Positions 44,601 to 52,880 of a DNA stretch of 64,000 nucleotides are shown here, piece by piece. Origin of the DNA: Bacteroidota bacterium (GTDB lineage Bacteria > Bacteroidota > Bacteroidia > Cytophagales > Cyclobacteriaceae); NCBI GenBank assembly GCA_947470895.1, contig CANIVF010000005.1:1-64000 (forward strand), in the 5' to 3' direction. The position numbers and the translations under genes were made by a program. The notes beneath the pieces were generated by a model. That model did not search any database. It had not been told where the DNA came from and saw only the letters and a list, made by a program, of their open reading frames with translations. Each line of letters starts with the position of its first letter. Within the stretch, counting starts at the first letter, position 1.

Positions 44601-45464
44601 GTAAAGATCAAGGAATCGAAAGTTAAAACATTTCAGGCTGAAGAGCGGCTGGATGATGGCTCGTTGTTGAAAGTGAACATCTTGTTGGATAAAAAGAATA
44701 AGTTGTTCATTGATTTTTCAGGATCAGCCAAAGTGCATCATGGTAATCTTAACGCCACCAAAGCGATTGTTCAAAGTGTGGTGTTGTATGTGTTGCGTCT
44801 GTGGGTAAACAAGCCGATTGCCATGAACGAGGGATTGATGGAATCGGTGAACATCAAGTTACCAACAGGCCTGCTCAATCCTGATTTTTCAGGAATTAAA
44901 TTACCTGCAGTGGTAGGAGGAAACACCGAAGTAAGTCAACGATTGACCGATACGTTATTGAAAGCTTTCGATCTGGTAGCCTGCAGCCAGGGCACCATGA
45001 ATAATTTTCTGTTTGGCAACGATCGTTTCGGATTTTATGAAACCATTTGTGGCGGCACCGGAGCAGGATTTGGCTTCGATGGTGCGAGCGGAGTACATTC
45101 ACACATGACCAACACGCGCATCACCGATCCTGAAATTCTCGAGTTGCGCTATCCTGTTCGCTTAGAAAAATTTGAAATCAGAACGGGATCTGGCGGAAAG
45201 GGAAAATGGAACGGAGGCGATGGTATTGTGCGTGAAGTAACCTTCAAACAAAAAGTAGAAGTAAATATACTTTCTCAGCATCGCGTTGAGCAGCCATACG
45301 GACTGAAAGGTGGGCACGCTGGAAAGCCCGGACAACAAAAGTTAATCAACAAGAATGGTGAAGAAAAAATCCTTAAAGGCATGGATAGTGTGGTTGCCGA
45401 AGTAGGAGATCGGGTTCAAATCCAAACACCGGGAGGCGGTGGTTTTGGAATAGTGAGCAAATAG
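41685..45464 (+). CDS. 5-oxoprolinase / hydantoinase A-B fusion
   Basis: A 1259-residue fused enzyme of the ATP-dependent 5-oxoprolinase type. Residues 1 to about 710 are the hydantoinase A half, with the phosphate-binding DTGGTFTDC near residue 12 and TFDMGGTSTDVSLYDKRF in the middle. Residues about 740-1259 are the hydantoinase B half, recognised by FTAVAQEMGALLQRTSFSVN, VVNAPHIPVHLGSMG and ITNHPAFGGSHLPDVTL, ending GGGGFG. Such enzymes open 5-oxo-L-proline to glutamate with ATP, though hydantoin or acetone carboxylase-type substrates occur. It is shortened at the front compared with canonical 1280-1290 residues, but the motifs are intact. Confidence 0.92.
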   Translation: MNAMPWKIWVDTGGTFTDCIAHDPDGKTKRLKVLSSGILKGQVMERLDGKSIVVQLSWPVRRDIFKNFLVTFSKNPKETFTIASTEIEKSILHFDDSISRSIGKGDVFEISSGEEVPVFAARLITQTGLLESFPSIEMKLGSTRGTNALLERKGARVAFLVTKGFKDLLLIGTQQRTDLFALKIIKEKPLYDSVIEVDERIESNGDVYNLLNKNEILRIVSKVKKSGCDAVAISLLNSYKNPQHENLLKEALIKNGCQFVSDSHSLSSQIKILQRAETTVANAYLDPIVHNYINRIQQGLRGAQLKIMTSAGGLVDARNFYPKDSLLSGPAGGVVGAAISAKQSGVDQLITFDMGGTSTDVSLYDKRFAYRYESKVGEIKILSPSLAIETIAAGGGSICDFDGHRLIVGPHSAGASPGPACYGSGGPLTITDVNLILGRADAEFFSIPLYRERSEAALEKLMLKIQRATGKKAKAETILESLTLIANEKMAEAIKKVSVQHGHDPASYTLLSFGGAGGQHACSLAEIMDMKQILIPYDAGLLSAYGIGKARVERFEEQQVLQLYLQAEKNLSRSFQQLFERGVKQFVKDGFAESKIVNDNEQLFLRFKGQESTIEVSYEKGKGVLARFQKKYKAIYGHWLTDREIEIESIRTVLCLEQERRTKRRTRVTSYKPSPVKQSKIFFNGAWKKTGVYLWEQLKYGAIVNGPALIVSQNSTTVVNDHWEFKLDENNNALLREKQKRRVKPKNQNHEASLELFSNRFTAVAQEMGALLQRTSFSVNVKERLDFSCAMMDAEGYLVVNAPHIPVHLGSMGVCVREVRKVLPMNEGDVVITNHPAFGGSHLPDVTLIKPVFFKKKLVGYVANRAHHAEIGGKKPGSMPADAVSLEEEGVIIPPAYLVKRGKVQWPHVRKIFSSALYPTRLPDENMADLNGALASVNIGSDALQELCKKHSLKQVSFYMKALRNYASKLLKVKIKESKVKTFQAEERLDDGSLLKVNILLDKKNKLFIDFSGSAKVHHGNLNATKAIVQSVVLYVLRLWVNKPIAMNEGLMESVNIKLPTGLLNPDFSGIKLPAVVGGNTEVSQRLTDTLLKAFDLVACSQGTMNNFLFGNDRFGFYETICGGTGAGFGFDGASGVHSHMTNTRITDPEILELRYPVRLEKFEIRTGSGGKGKWNGGDGIVREVTFKQKVEVNILSQHRVEQPYGLKGGHAGKPGQQKLINKNGEEKILKGMDSVVAEVGDRVQIQTPGGGGFGIVSK

Positions 45465-45492
45465 ATATTCGTTTACTTAAACGTTGAGTTTT

Positions 45493-45924
45493 CACCTTTG
45501 GCCAGTTGGCGTTGGCTATCTTGATAAACTCACACTGATTCTCATTACAGATTTTTCGAATGTCAGTATTATAATTCAAGTACAGCTTACCCTCCATTAT
45601 CGTCTACGCTTCGGGATCAGTTTTCGCTTTATATCCGCGCGACATTCTGTAGGCACGGTAACCGCCAAACTGAGGCACATATTTTTCTGGAGATACTTTA
45701 AAAGTGTTTAGATTTTCTGCTGAAGCGAAATACCAGTTTTCTCCAGCCAGGTTAGCCGTAAATTCTTTTTTGCCTTTCATCGGTTTACTCTCAGTAAAGT
45801 AAGCAACCACACAGTATCCCTGAACGGCACCATCGCTGGTAGAGAAAATTTCAGAGGTCTGAACATTGGATATAAAAGAAAGGAACAGAAGCCCAACAAA
45901 CATGAAGACAACATATTTTTTCAT
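45493..45924 (-). pseudogene. Decayed YHS domain gene with internal amber codon
   Basis: The frame from the ATG at 45924 has a signal peptide (KKYVVFMFVGLLFLSFISNV) and a YHS domain (VVAYFTESKPMKGKKEFTAN, EKYVPQFGGYRAYRMSRG). After residue 106 (KTDPEA) it meets TAG at 45604-45606, and the same frame then continues as TIMEGKLYLNYNTDIRKICN to ANANWPKV. The intact homologue at 8687-9136 shows DPETFKIIDGKLYLFYN at this point, so the stop replaces an internal residue, probably Trp (TGG to TAG). The YHS core also has Arg for the conserved Cys (GYRAY against GWCAY). After WPKV no early stop follows. Residual expression of the first 106 residues is possible. Confidence 0.7.
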
Positions 45925-46038
45925 GGCAGAAGATTAAATTTTTCGGCAAGATATGTGTGCAATTCATTTGTGCTTGTCAAGTAAGCGACACTTGCTGTTA
46001 TTCGGTGACAAAGAAATCTTAAAGCAATGAATGGATTA

Positions 46039-46752
46039 TCACTTCAATTGTCGCAAATAATGTTGAATGGTGTTTTCAAGGCCCAGGTATAATGCATCGC
46101 AAATCAACGCATGACCAATAGAAACTTCATCGAGGTATGGGATGGATTCTTTGAGGAAGCGCAGATTGTGAAGATCCAAATCATGGCCGGCATTTATGCC
46201 GAGACCCAATTCATGAGCAATTTTTGCTGCATCTATATAAGGCTGTACAGCTACTATTCGGTTCTGATGATAGTGCGAAGCATAGGGTTCTGTATAAAGT
46301 TCTATCCTATCTGCGCCAATTTTTTTTGCTCCTTCCACCATCCTGTCTGAAGGATCGACAAAAACAGAAACACGGACGCCAAATGATTTTAGCTCAGCGA
46401 TAATTTCGGTAAGCATGCTTTCGTTTTTAATCGTATTCCATCCGGCATTGGAGGTGATCGCATCTGGTTTGTCGGGCACGAGCGTAGCTTGTTCTGGTTT
46501 TGTTTCCTGAACAAGCCTCATATAACGTTTGTCAGGATATCCTTCCACGTTAAATTCGGTTGTCACAATTCTTTTCAGTTCAATCACATCCGCATAAAGA
46601 ATATGTCGTTCATCAGGGCGCGGGTGAACAGTAATGCCTTGCGCACCAAATCGTTCGCAGTCAATGGCCACTTTGGTTACATCGGGATTGTTGCCACCGC
46701 GTGCGTTGCGGAGGGTGGCGATCTTGTTTATGTTTACGGATAGATGAGTCAT
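46039..46752 (-). CDS. pdxJ: Pyridoxine 5'-phosphate synthase
   Basis: A 237-residue TIM-barrel enzyme that condenses deoxyxylulose phosphate and 3-amino-2-oxopropyl phosphate into pyridoxine phosphate. Diagnostic segments are [20 protein letters not shown] with the phosphate-contacting Arg, [13 protein letters not shown] with the catalytic His, [11 protein letters not shown] and [13 protein letters not shown], ending [18 protein letters not shown]. Length is typical. It is divergent from the yqeY homologue; the intergenic 108 nt carry a -7 element for that gene. Confidence 0.97.
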   Translation of the reverse strand: MTHLSVNINKIATLRNARGGNNPDVTKVAIDCERFGAQGITVHPRPDERHILYADVIELKRIVTTEFNVEGYPDKRYMRLVQETKPEQATLVPDKPDAITSNAGWNTIKNESMLTEIIAELKSFGVRVSVFVDPSDRMVEGAKKIGADRIELYTEPYASHYHQNRIVAVQPYIDAAKIAHELGLGINAGHDLDLHNLRFLKESIPYLDEVSIGHALICDALYLGLENTIQHYLRQLK

Positions 46753-46825
46753 GCTGTGAAAGGTTGTATCTTTAATCGCTTCATAGAGAACAAAAAATCT
46801 ATTTTTATCTCGATAAAAGTAGCGT

Positions 46826-46833
46826 TAATTTTG
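46826..46833 (+). promoter_or_regulatory. Bacteroidota-type -7 element upstream of the yqeY homologue
   Basis: TAATTTTG fits TAnnTTTG exactly and lies 27 nt before the ATG at 46861. The expected -33 position has a T-run rather than a clear TTTG. Confidence 0.45.
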
Positions 46834-46860
46834 GAGCAAATTTATTAAACGATTTTACAT

Positions 46861-47313
46861 ATGAGCCTGAAACAACAAATTGATAGTGATATAAAATCGG
46901 CCATGCTGGCGAAGAATAAGGAAGAGCTGATGGCCCTTCGTTCGATCAAGTCGCTCATCCTGTTAGCCGAAACGGAAAAAGGCGTGAGCGCAGAAATAAG
47001 TTCTGAGGTTGAAAGCAAGTTGTTGATGAAGGCAGCCAAGCAACGCAAGGAGTCGGCCGAAATTTTTCAGAAAGAAGGTCGTGAGGAGTTGGCTCAGAAA
47101 GAGTTACTGGAGCTGGAAGTGATCAGCCGCTACTTGCCTAAGCAAATGTCCGAAGACCAGATCACCGCGGAGGTGAAAAAAATCATCGAGCAGCTTGGAG
47201 CAAAAAATCCGCAGGATATGGGTAAGATCATGGGCACCGCTACCAAGCAATTGGCAGGCAAAGCCGATGGGAAATTGATTTCTGAAATTGTAAAAAAAAT
47301 ATTGGCGTCTTGA
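46861..47313 (+). CDS. GatB/YqeY domain protein
   Basis: A 150-residue protein consisting of the YqeY domain, a small helical module related to the tail of the GatB amidotransferase subunit. It starts LKQQIDSDIKSAMLAKNKEE and contains KQRKESAEIFQKEGREELAQ and LEVISRYLPKQMSEDQI, all characteristic. Stand-alone members are thought to interact with tRNA or amidotransferases, but a precise role is not established. Its stop overlaps the TTG start of the CvpA gene by a few bases. Confidence 0.92.
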   Translation: MSLKQQIDSDIKSAMLAKNKEELMALRSIKSLILLAETEKGVSAEISSEVESKLLMKAAKQRKESAEIFQKEGREELAQKELLELEVISRYLPKQMSEDQITAEVKKIIEQLGAKNPQDMGKIMGTATKQLAGKADGKLISEIVKKILAS

Positions 47314-47816
47314 GTAAAGCAGATCTTGTCATTGCAATCATTCTTGGGGTAGGAGCATTTCTCGGATATCGCAGGGGTTTTTTATTAGAGTTATTCTTTT
47401 TGTTGTCTATTGTTTTGGGGGTCTTCATCGGTTTCAAACTCATGGGTATTGGTGTGGAGTATTTATCAAAAGAGTTTAATGCCGATAAAGCAGTATTGCC
47501 ATATCTTTCTTTCGCCATTATTTTTTTAATTGTGATGATTGTAGTTTCACTGATAGGAAAAAGTATTAAAAATTCATTAGACAAAACCTTTTTAGGAACG
47601 ATGGATGCCATAGCTGGTGCTGCGCTTGGTCTGATCAAATTTGCATTTGGAATCAGTGTCATCATCTGGTTGGCAGAGGCTCTTGAGATACCGTTTCCGG
47701 AAGGGTGGAAAGAAGAATCTACTCTTTATCCGATGGCGGCTAAAGTAGCGCCCATGCTTTCTGAGTATTTTGGAGGAATTGTGCCTTTTTTTAAAGAAAC
47801 TTTCAAGCAGTTCTAA
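47310..47816 (+). CDS. CvpA family membrane protein
   Basis: A 168-residue inner-membrane protein with four hydrophobic segments. It opens SKADLVIAIILGVGAFLGYR followed by RGFLLELF, the CvpA-type start with a conserved GYRRGF turn, and ends at GGIVPFFKETFKQF. The start is TTG at 47310, overlapping the yqeY stop by 4 nt. CvpA is associated with colicin V production and envelope stress in E. coli, but its mechanism is not known. It belongs to the envelope-oriented gene run that extends to 56.7 kb. Confidence 0.85.
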   Translation: MSKADLVIAIILGVGAFLGYRRGFLLELFFLLSIVLGVFIGFKLMGIGVEYLSKEFNADKAVLPYLSFAIIFLIVMIVVSLIGKSIKNSLDKTFLGTMDAIAGAALGLIKFAFGISVIIWLAEALEIPFPEGWKEESTLYPMAAKVAPMLSEYFGGIVPFFKETFKQF

Positions 47817-47858
47817 GGTTCGTTTTTTTTTAGTTACTTATCACAAAATAAGCGTAGT

Positions 47859-48617
47859 ATGTCCTTGGTTGTAAAAGAAAAAGATGGGTTTAAGTATGTG
47901 GATGAAGGTAACGGACAGGTGCTTATGTTGTTGCATGGTCTTTTTGGTGCCCTGAGCAATTGGGAAGCCGTGGTTAGCCATTATTCAAGGCACTTCAGGG
48001 TCATCATTCCTATGTTGCCGATCTATGAAATGCCCATCAAAGAAGCTGGTTTACCAGGCTTGCGCGAATACGTGGAGCAATTTGTGGTCCTCATGAAATT
48101 AGATAATCTTATCATCATGGGTAATTCACTGGGTGGCCATGTGGGTATTCTGTTTACGCTCGCCAATCCAGAAAAAGTTTCAAAGCTTGTCCTTACTGGA
48201 AGTTCTGGTCTGTTTGAAAATACGATGGGAGGTTCTTATCCGCGCAGAGGAAGTTATGAATACATCCGCGAGCGCGTTGCTTATACTTTCTATGACCCCA
48301 ATGTGGCATCCAAGGAATTGGTGGACGAAGTATTCGAAACAACGAAAAGTATACCGAAGTGCATGCGAATTGTTGCGATAGCAAAATCAGCACAGCGTAA
48401 TAATCTTGCTCTTGAGTTACCTAAAATTAAAGTGCCTACGTTGTTGGTATGGGGTTTGAACGATACGATTACACCACCTATGGTGGGTTATGAATTCAAT
48501 CGACTTATTCCTAATTCAGAATTGAAATTTGTTGATCGATGTTGCCACGCTCCTATGATGGAGCATCCGGAGAAGTTTAATGATATCGTTGAAGACTTTC
48601 TGATGAGGAAAAATTAA
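47859..48617 (+). CDS. Alpha/beta hydrolase
   Basis: A 252-residue hydrolase with a complete catalytic triad: nucleophile S90 in IIMGNSLGGHVG, acid D202 in VWGLNDTITPP and base H230 in CCHAPMMEHPEKF. The oxyanion-hole motif is LLHGLFGALSNW. The substrate is unknown. Members with this gene order in Cytophagales sit directly upstream of a CBS protein and NAD kinase. The stop overlaps the CBS gene start by one base, so expression is coupled. Confidence 0.9.
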   Translation: MSLVVKEKDGFKYVDEGNGQVLMLLHGLFGALSNWEAVVSHYSRHFRVIIPMLPIYEMPIKEAGLPGLREYVEQFVVLMKLDNLIIMGNSLGGHVGILFTLANPEKVSKLVLTGSSGLFENTMGGSYPRRGSYEYIRERVAYTFYDPNVASKELVDEVFETTKSIPKCMRIVAIAKSAQRNNLALELPKIKVPTLLVWGLNDTITPPMVGYEFNRLIPNSELKFVDRCCHAPMMEHPEKFNDIVEDFLMRKN

Positions 48618-49294
48618 TGAAGGACGGCATGATTGCGGAAGAGCTTATTAACCACATGATCCCACCTCTGAAAATCACGGATGATGCACACAAAGCAATA
48701 GTCTGGATGGAAGAGTTCAGATGCAGGCATTTGCCCGTGGTGGATGACGGTCATTTACTCGGTTTTATTTCGGAGGAAATCATTCTGGAATCAAACGACA
48801 TTGAACGCACGCTCTCCAGTTTCATATTGGTGGGTAAAGATTGTACAGTTCAATTGCACTCTCATTTTTACGACATACTCAAGGTTACTAACGATCAGCA
48901 GTTGCAAATGGTGGCGGTACTGAATGAGGAAGATAAGTATGCCGGTGTCATCACCGTGCAAGACATTATGATTTCCTTTGCTCAAACAGCAGCCGTGCAA
49001 ATGCCCGGTGGTATTATCGTGTTGTCGATGGATTTGATTGATTACTCGTTGGCAGAAATCAGTCGTTATGTAGAAGAGAATGATGCCAAGATCATCAGTA
49101 GTTCTATGATCGAGGACCCCCTGGATAAAGGCAAAATTAAACTTACCCTTAAAATCAATCAGGTAGAATTGAATCGTGTTGTTGCCACGCTGGAGCGTTT
49201 TGGATACCGTGTGATTGGTCGATATAATGAGATCAAGCGCGACACCGGTGAGAAAGAAAAGATTGATATGTTGTTACGATACCTCGACATCTAA
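48617..49294 (+). CDS. CBS-domain protein with C-terminal ACT-like domain
   Basis: A 225-residue protein. Residues about 5-130 form a CBS pair: LINHMIPPLKITDDAHKAIV, FRCRHLPVVDDGHLLGFISE and QLQMVAVLNEEDKYAGVITV. The rest, from IIVLSMDLIDYSLAEISRYV to LERFGYRVIGRYNE, has the strand-helix-strand pattern of an ACT-like domain. CBS pairs bind adenosyl ligands and often regulate a partner protein. It is followed after 11 nt by nadK, which makes a regulatory link with NAD(P) metabolism possible but unproven. Confidence 0.87.
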   Translation: MKDGMIAEELINHMIPPLKITDDAHKAIVWMEEFRCRHLPVVDDGHLLGFISEEIILESNDIERTLSSFILVGKDCTVQLHSHFYDILKVTNDQQLQMVAVLNEEDKYAGVITVQDIMISFAQTAAVQMPGGIIVLSMDLIDYSLAEISRYVEENDAKIISSSMIEDPLDKGKIKLTLKINQVELNRVVATLERFGYRVIGRYNEIKRDTGEKEKIDMLLRYLDI

Positions 49295-49305
49295 TCAACC
49301 CATCC

Positions 49306-50181
49306 ATGCGCATCGGTATACACGGCAGAGACTTTAAGACAAAATCATCTCGATTTATTGATAAGTTGCTTGATCAACTGAAACAGTATAATGCTGAAAT
49401 CTGGTTGTCATCGAAATTTGTTAAGCAAGTAAAATCCAGTTCACTAAAAGGCATTAAATACAAAAGCTTTGAACTGGGCGACAATCTGAAAAGCCTGGAT
49501 TTCTTTTTTTCACTGGGAGGTGATGGCACTATGCTGGAGTCCGTAACATTTGTTGGAAAATCAGAAGTGCCCATTTTAGGAATCAATACCGGGCGACTGG
49601 GATTTTTGGCAACCACAAGTCGTGAACACGCAGATAAAACGTTGGCCTCAATCTTCAAGGGAAACTATAAAATTGAAAGCCGAACCTTATTAAGACTGAT
49701 TTCAACACCCAAGCTTTTTGGCAATCTTAACTTTGCTTTGAATGATTTAACTATCATGAAGAAGGACACCTCATCCATGATTACGGTTCATGTATATGTA
49801 GATGGTGAGTTATTGAATTCCTATTGGGCCGATGGCGTTATTGTTTCGACCCCAACAGGATCTACAGGGTATTCTTTGAGTTGTGGTGGGCCATTGGTTT
49901 ATCCAAAATCGGAGAGCTTTGTGATTACGCCAGTCAGTCCGCATAATTTAGGTTCGCGCCCTATCGTTATAGCAGACAATTCAGAAATTTCATTTCAAAT
50001 TGAAGGGCGCAGTAAAAAATACCTGGTTTCGGTTGATTCCCGATTTGAGACCATTGATGATACAGTTAAGTTGGTAGTGAAAAAAGAGAAATTCAAGGTA
50101 AAGCTGGTGATTCTACCGGGCCATCATTATTTCAAAACTTTGCGTCAGAAACTTAATTGGGGGCTCGACATTCGCAATTAA
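49306..50181 (+). CDS. nadK: NAD kinase
   Basis: A 291-residue enzyme that phosphorylates NAD to NADP. The catalytic GGDG is in DFFFSLGGDGTMLESVTFVG, followed by ILGINTGRLGFLATTS and the NE/D-type motif around FALNDLTIMKKD. The C-terminal substrate site is IVSTPTGSTGYSLSCGGP. Length is typical. In this gene order it links the CBS protein and the two outer-membrane barrel proteins, and the run continues to uppS and bamA. Confidence 0.96.
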   Translation: MRIGIHGRDFKTKSSRFIDKLLDQLKQYNAEIWLSSKFVKQVKSSSLKGIKYKSFELGDNLKSLDFFFSLGGDGTMLESVTFVGKSEVPILGINTGRLGFLATTSREHADKTLASIFKGNYKIESRTLLRLISTPKLFGNLNFALNDLTIMKKDTSSMITVHVYVDGELLNSYWADGVIVSTPTGSTGYSLSCGGPLVYPKSESFVITPVSPHNLGSRPIVIADNSEISFQIEGRSKKYLVSVDSRFETIDDTVKLVVKKEKFKVKLVILPGHHYFKTLRQKLNWGLDIRN

Positions 50182-50207
50182 CACTAAAATATTCGCCTGT
50201 TTTTTTA

Positions 50208-50215
50208 TAAGTTTG
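50208..50215 (+). promoter_or_regulatory. Bacteroidota-type -7 element upstream of the first DUF6089 gene
   Basis: TAAGTTTG fits TAnnTTTG exactly and ends 22 nt before the ATG at 50238. It would give the outer-membrane block its own promoter inside the long gene run. Confidence 0.4.
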
Positions 50216-50237
50216 TGGTTCTCAAACGACTGTCTCC

Positions 50238-51299
50238 ATGAGAAAAGTAATATTTAGTATTTTATGCCTCGTCTTTCTTATTGGTTTATCAGAGCATGCT
50301 CTTGGCCAGATCAAGAGAAAATCAATCAAGAGGAACAATAAGCGAATGGCTTCTTTCAAAGGAAAAAAGTCTGGCTTCAAGAATAAGGCATATAGTGCTT
50401 TTGGTGTTTCTTTAAATGCTTTTAATTATTACGGAGACATATCTCCCCAACCTCAGAATGTAAGTACAGATATATCATTTACGAGACCTGCTTTAGGATT
50501 TTCATTTATGCATCGTTTTGGACCGAGATATACTTTTTTAACTCAGTTTATGTATGGCACACTTAAGGGTGCTGATGCAGAATCTGCCGACTTTGGTGAT
50601 CCGGAAAACGGAAAATACAGATATCAGAGGAATCTATCTTTTAGAAACCGCATCAAAGAACTTTCCATGCTCGCATACTTTGATTTGTTTGAAAATGATG
50701 CCACCTACCGTAGCCGTGTGAAATGGACGCCCTATGTTTACGTGGGTGTTACTGGTTTTTTGCATAATCCTCAAGCTTTGGCTCCTGCCACAGATTTATC
50801 TGGTGCAGCATTGGCGGAGGCTGGCCAATGGGTGGATTTGCAACCATTGGGCACAGAAGGACAATACTCTACCTTGTTAGATACCGATGCAAATAGTGGG
50901 ATTAAACCCTATAGCAAAATACAGGTTGCTATACCAATTGGACTTGGTGCTCGTTTTAGGGTAAACGAAGTTATTGACTTGTGGGCAGAAATTGGTTTTA
51001 GGTATACATTTACCGATTACCTTGATGATGTTAGTAAAAACTATGTTGATCTGGGGGTGCTAAATAGCCCACTCGCAAAAGCGATGTCTTACCGAAGCAA
51101 TGAATTATCAGCCAGTGAGTTACCAACACTTAAACCCTATCTCGCCAGAGATGGAAAAACATATAATACCATACCCGGCTATGGACAGGAATCTCAATAT
51201 AATATCCGTGGTTCAAAAGACAAAGATATTTATATGGTAACAAGTATTCGTCTTACCTACATTATCGGGGCTACCTTTCATAAAGCAAAATACAGATAG
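50238..51299 (+). CDS. Outer-membrane beta-barrel protein (DUF6089-like), larger copy
   Basis: A 353-residue protein with a signal peptide (residues 1-23, ending EHALGQ) and a lysine- and arginine-rich stretch (KRKSIKRNNKRMASFKGKK). The remainder alternates like barrel strands, with AFGVSLNAFNYYGDISPQPQ near the start and KDIYMVTSIRLTYIIGATFH at the end. DUF6089-type barrels are found beside uppS and bamA in Cytophagales. It may be structural or porin-like. A smaller copy follows 11 nt later, consistent with duplication. Confidence 0.75.
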   Translation: MRKVIFSILCLVFLIGLSEHALGQIKRKSIKRNNKRMASFKGKKSGFKNKAYSAFGVSLNAFNYYGDISPQPQNVSTDISFTRPALGFSFMHRFGPRYTFLTQFMYGTLKGADAESADFGDPENGKYRYQRNLSFRNRIKELSMLAYFDLFENDATYRSRVKWTPYVYVGVTGFLHNPQALAPATDLSGAALAEAGQWVDLQPLGTEGQYSTLLDTDANSGIKPYSKIQVAIPIGLGARFRVNEVIDLWAEIGFRYTFTDYLDDVSKNYVDLGVLNSPLAKAMSYRSNELSASELPTLKPYLARDGKTYNTIPGYGQESQYNIRGSKDKDIYMVTSIRLTYIIGATFHKAKYR

Positions 51300-51310
51300 T
51301 CTAATCAAGA

Positions 51311-52015
51311 ATGGGTAAGACACACTTTCTGATTCTTTTATTGTTATTGGTCTTACAAAAAACCGATGTGACAGCGCAACAAATACTTGGGCATAGAGCA
51401 GAGCTAGGTTTTGGATTGGGCACTTTCAACTATACAGGTGATTTAGTAAGGACCTATAATCTAGCCACTTCAAAGCCAGCGGCAACTGTTTTTTTCAGGT
51501 CTAATATCAGTAACGTAATAAGTTTGCGCACCGCCATCACCGCAGGCAAGATCGGGGCATCTGATTCGGTCACTCCTATTGATGCGTTTGCAGTAAAAAG
51601 GGATGCTTCTTTTAACCTCTTTCTGTTTGAAGCCGCAGGAACTTTCGAATATCACTTTTTAGATTGGAGAGATAGCAAACGAAAATTAAGGTTTACCCCA
51701 TATTTGTTCGCAGGGGCAGGACTGTTTGGTATATCCGGAGCGGAAAAAAAGACGGCAGAGTATAGTAACATACAAATGACCATTCCATTTGGTGGAGGCA
51801 TGAAGTATGTACTCAATCCCAAGTACTACATAGCTTTTGAATTTGGGATCAGAAAGACGTTTTTTGATTATCTTGATAATGTTTCAGACGGGAGTTCTGC
51901 GGTTAAAAATTACCAGTACGGTAATTCATTTGATTACGATAATTACTTTTTCACGGCCATTACCCTCACCTATACTTTTTACGATATTCCTTGTCCTGGA
52001 AGCCCATATCGTTAA
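51311..52015 (+). CDS. Outer-membrane beta-barrel protein (DUF6089-like), smaller copy
   Basis: A 234-residue protein with a signal peptide (residues 1-22, ending VTAQQ). The mature part starts HRAELGFGLGTFNYTGDLVR, a DUF6089-like opening, and contains RFTPYLFAGAGLFGISGAE and MTIPFGGGMKYVLNPKYYIA, followed by FEFGIRKTFFDYLDNVSDGS. It ends in a strand, FFTAITLTYTFYDIPCPGS. The resemblance to the preceding gene (WTPYVYVGVTGF, FTDYLDDVSKNY) supports a tandem duplication. Function unknown; it is probably an outer-membrane barrel of 8-10 strands. Confidence 0.78.
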   Translation: MGKTHFLILLLLLVLQKTDVTAQQILGHRAELGFGLGTFNYTGDLVRTYNLATSKPAATVFFRSNISNVISLRTAITAGKIGASDSVTPIDAFAVKRDASFNLFLFEAAGTFEYHFLDWRDSKRKLRFTPYLFAGAGLFGISGAEKKTAEYSNIQMTIPFGGGMKYVLNPKYYIAFEFGIRKTFFDYLDNVSDGSSAVKNYQYGNSFDYDNYFFTAITLTYTFYDIPCPGSPYR

Positions 52016-52114
52016 TTTAATCATCGTTTTGTCAACTTTTTTAGTTTTTGAATCATCCTTCTAAGGCTAATTGTTTAAGTCTTTAATTGTAATGAGGAAG
52101 TTTGGAAAAAAGGC

Positions 52115-52122
52115 TACTTTTG
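52115..52122 (+). promoter_or_regulatory. -7 element very close to the uppS start
   Basis: TACTTTTG fits TAnnTTTG exactly and ends only 7 nt before the GTG start of uppS at 52130. A TTG lies upstream at 52087-52089. If used, the transcript would begin at or within a few bases of the GTG, a leaderless or near-leaderless mRNA. Confidence 0.4.
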
Positions 52123-52129
52123 CCCCCTT

Positions 52130-52873
52130 GTGGCATCACTAAAAGAAAATATAGACTTCCGTAATTTACCCAAACACATTGCCGTTATTATGGACGGAAA
52201 TGGGCGATGGGCAAAAGGAAAAGGTGCGGCCCGTATTTTCGGACATCGCAATGCGATACAGGCGGTGAAAGATGTGACTGAAGGATGCGGTGAATTGGGG
52301 ATAAAATACCTGACCCTATATGCTTTTAGCACCGAAAATTGGGGTAGACCAAAAGACGAAGTAGACGGTTTAATGGAGTTATTGGTAAACACCTTGCAAA
52401 AAGAAATTAAAACGCTGCACGAAAATCAGGTTAAACTCCAAACCATAGGAGACATCAGTCATCTGCCTGTTGATTGTCAGAAAAATCTGGCAAAAGCAAA
52501 AGAGGCAACACAAAATAACAGAGGGCTTATACTTCAATTGGCGCTTAACTATAGCGGAAGATGGGAGATTCTGGAAGCAGTGAAGAAACTAGGTGATGAG
52601 ATAAAAAAAGGACTAATACAACCTGGCGAAATTGATGAGCAACACTTTTCTAAGCACTTGCAAACTTCAGGTGTTCCTGATCCGGAGTTGCTCATAAGAA
52701 CAAGTGGAGAACTTCGCATAAGTAATTTTCTACTATGGCAAATCGCATATACGGAGATATTCATAACTCAAACCTTATGGCCTGATTTCAGAAAAGAAAA
52801 TTTGTATGAGGCTATTTGTGCATATCAGAAAAGAGAAAGAAGGTTTGGAAAAGTATTGGACCCAATAGGCTAA
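52130..52873 (+). CDS. uppS: Isoprenyl transferase (undecaprenyl diphosphate synthase)
   Basis: A 247-residue cis-prenyltransferase that makes the C55 lipid carrier for cell wall and polysaccharide. The active-site motif is HIAVIMDGNGRWAKGKG, then TLYAFSTENWGRPKDEV, LQLALNYSGRWEILEA and RTSGELRISNFLLWQIAYTE. The start is GTG (ASLKENIDFRNLPKH), required because the first in-frame ATG is the catalytic MDGNG. It is followed 7 nt later by bamA, a pairing frequent in many bacteria and usual in this phylum. Confidence 0.96.
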   Translation: MASLKENIDFRNLPKHIAVIMDGNGRWAKGKGAARIFGHRNAIQAVKDVTEGCGELGIKYLTLYAFSTENWGRPKDEVDGLMELLVNTLQKEIKTLHENQVKLQTIGDISHLPVDCQKNLAKAKEATQNNRGLILQLALNYSGRWEILEAVKKLGDEIKKGLIQPGEIDEQHFSKHLQTSGVPDPELLIRTSGELRISNFLLWQIAYTEIFITQTLWPDFRKENLYEAICAYQKRERRFGKVLDPIG

Positions 52874-52880
52874 TTTTAGA

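Noticed and set aside
41685-45464. Hydantoinase A-B fusion as a novel fusion
   Set aside because: Single-chain 5-oxoprolinases of this length are well known, so the fusion itself is not new.
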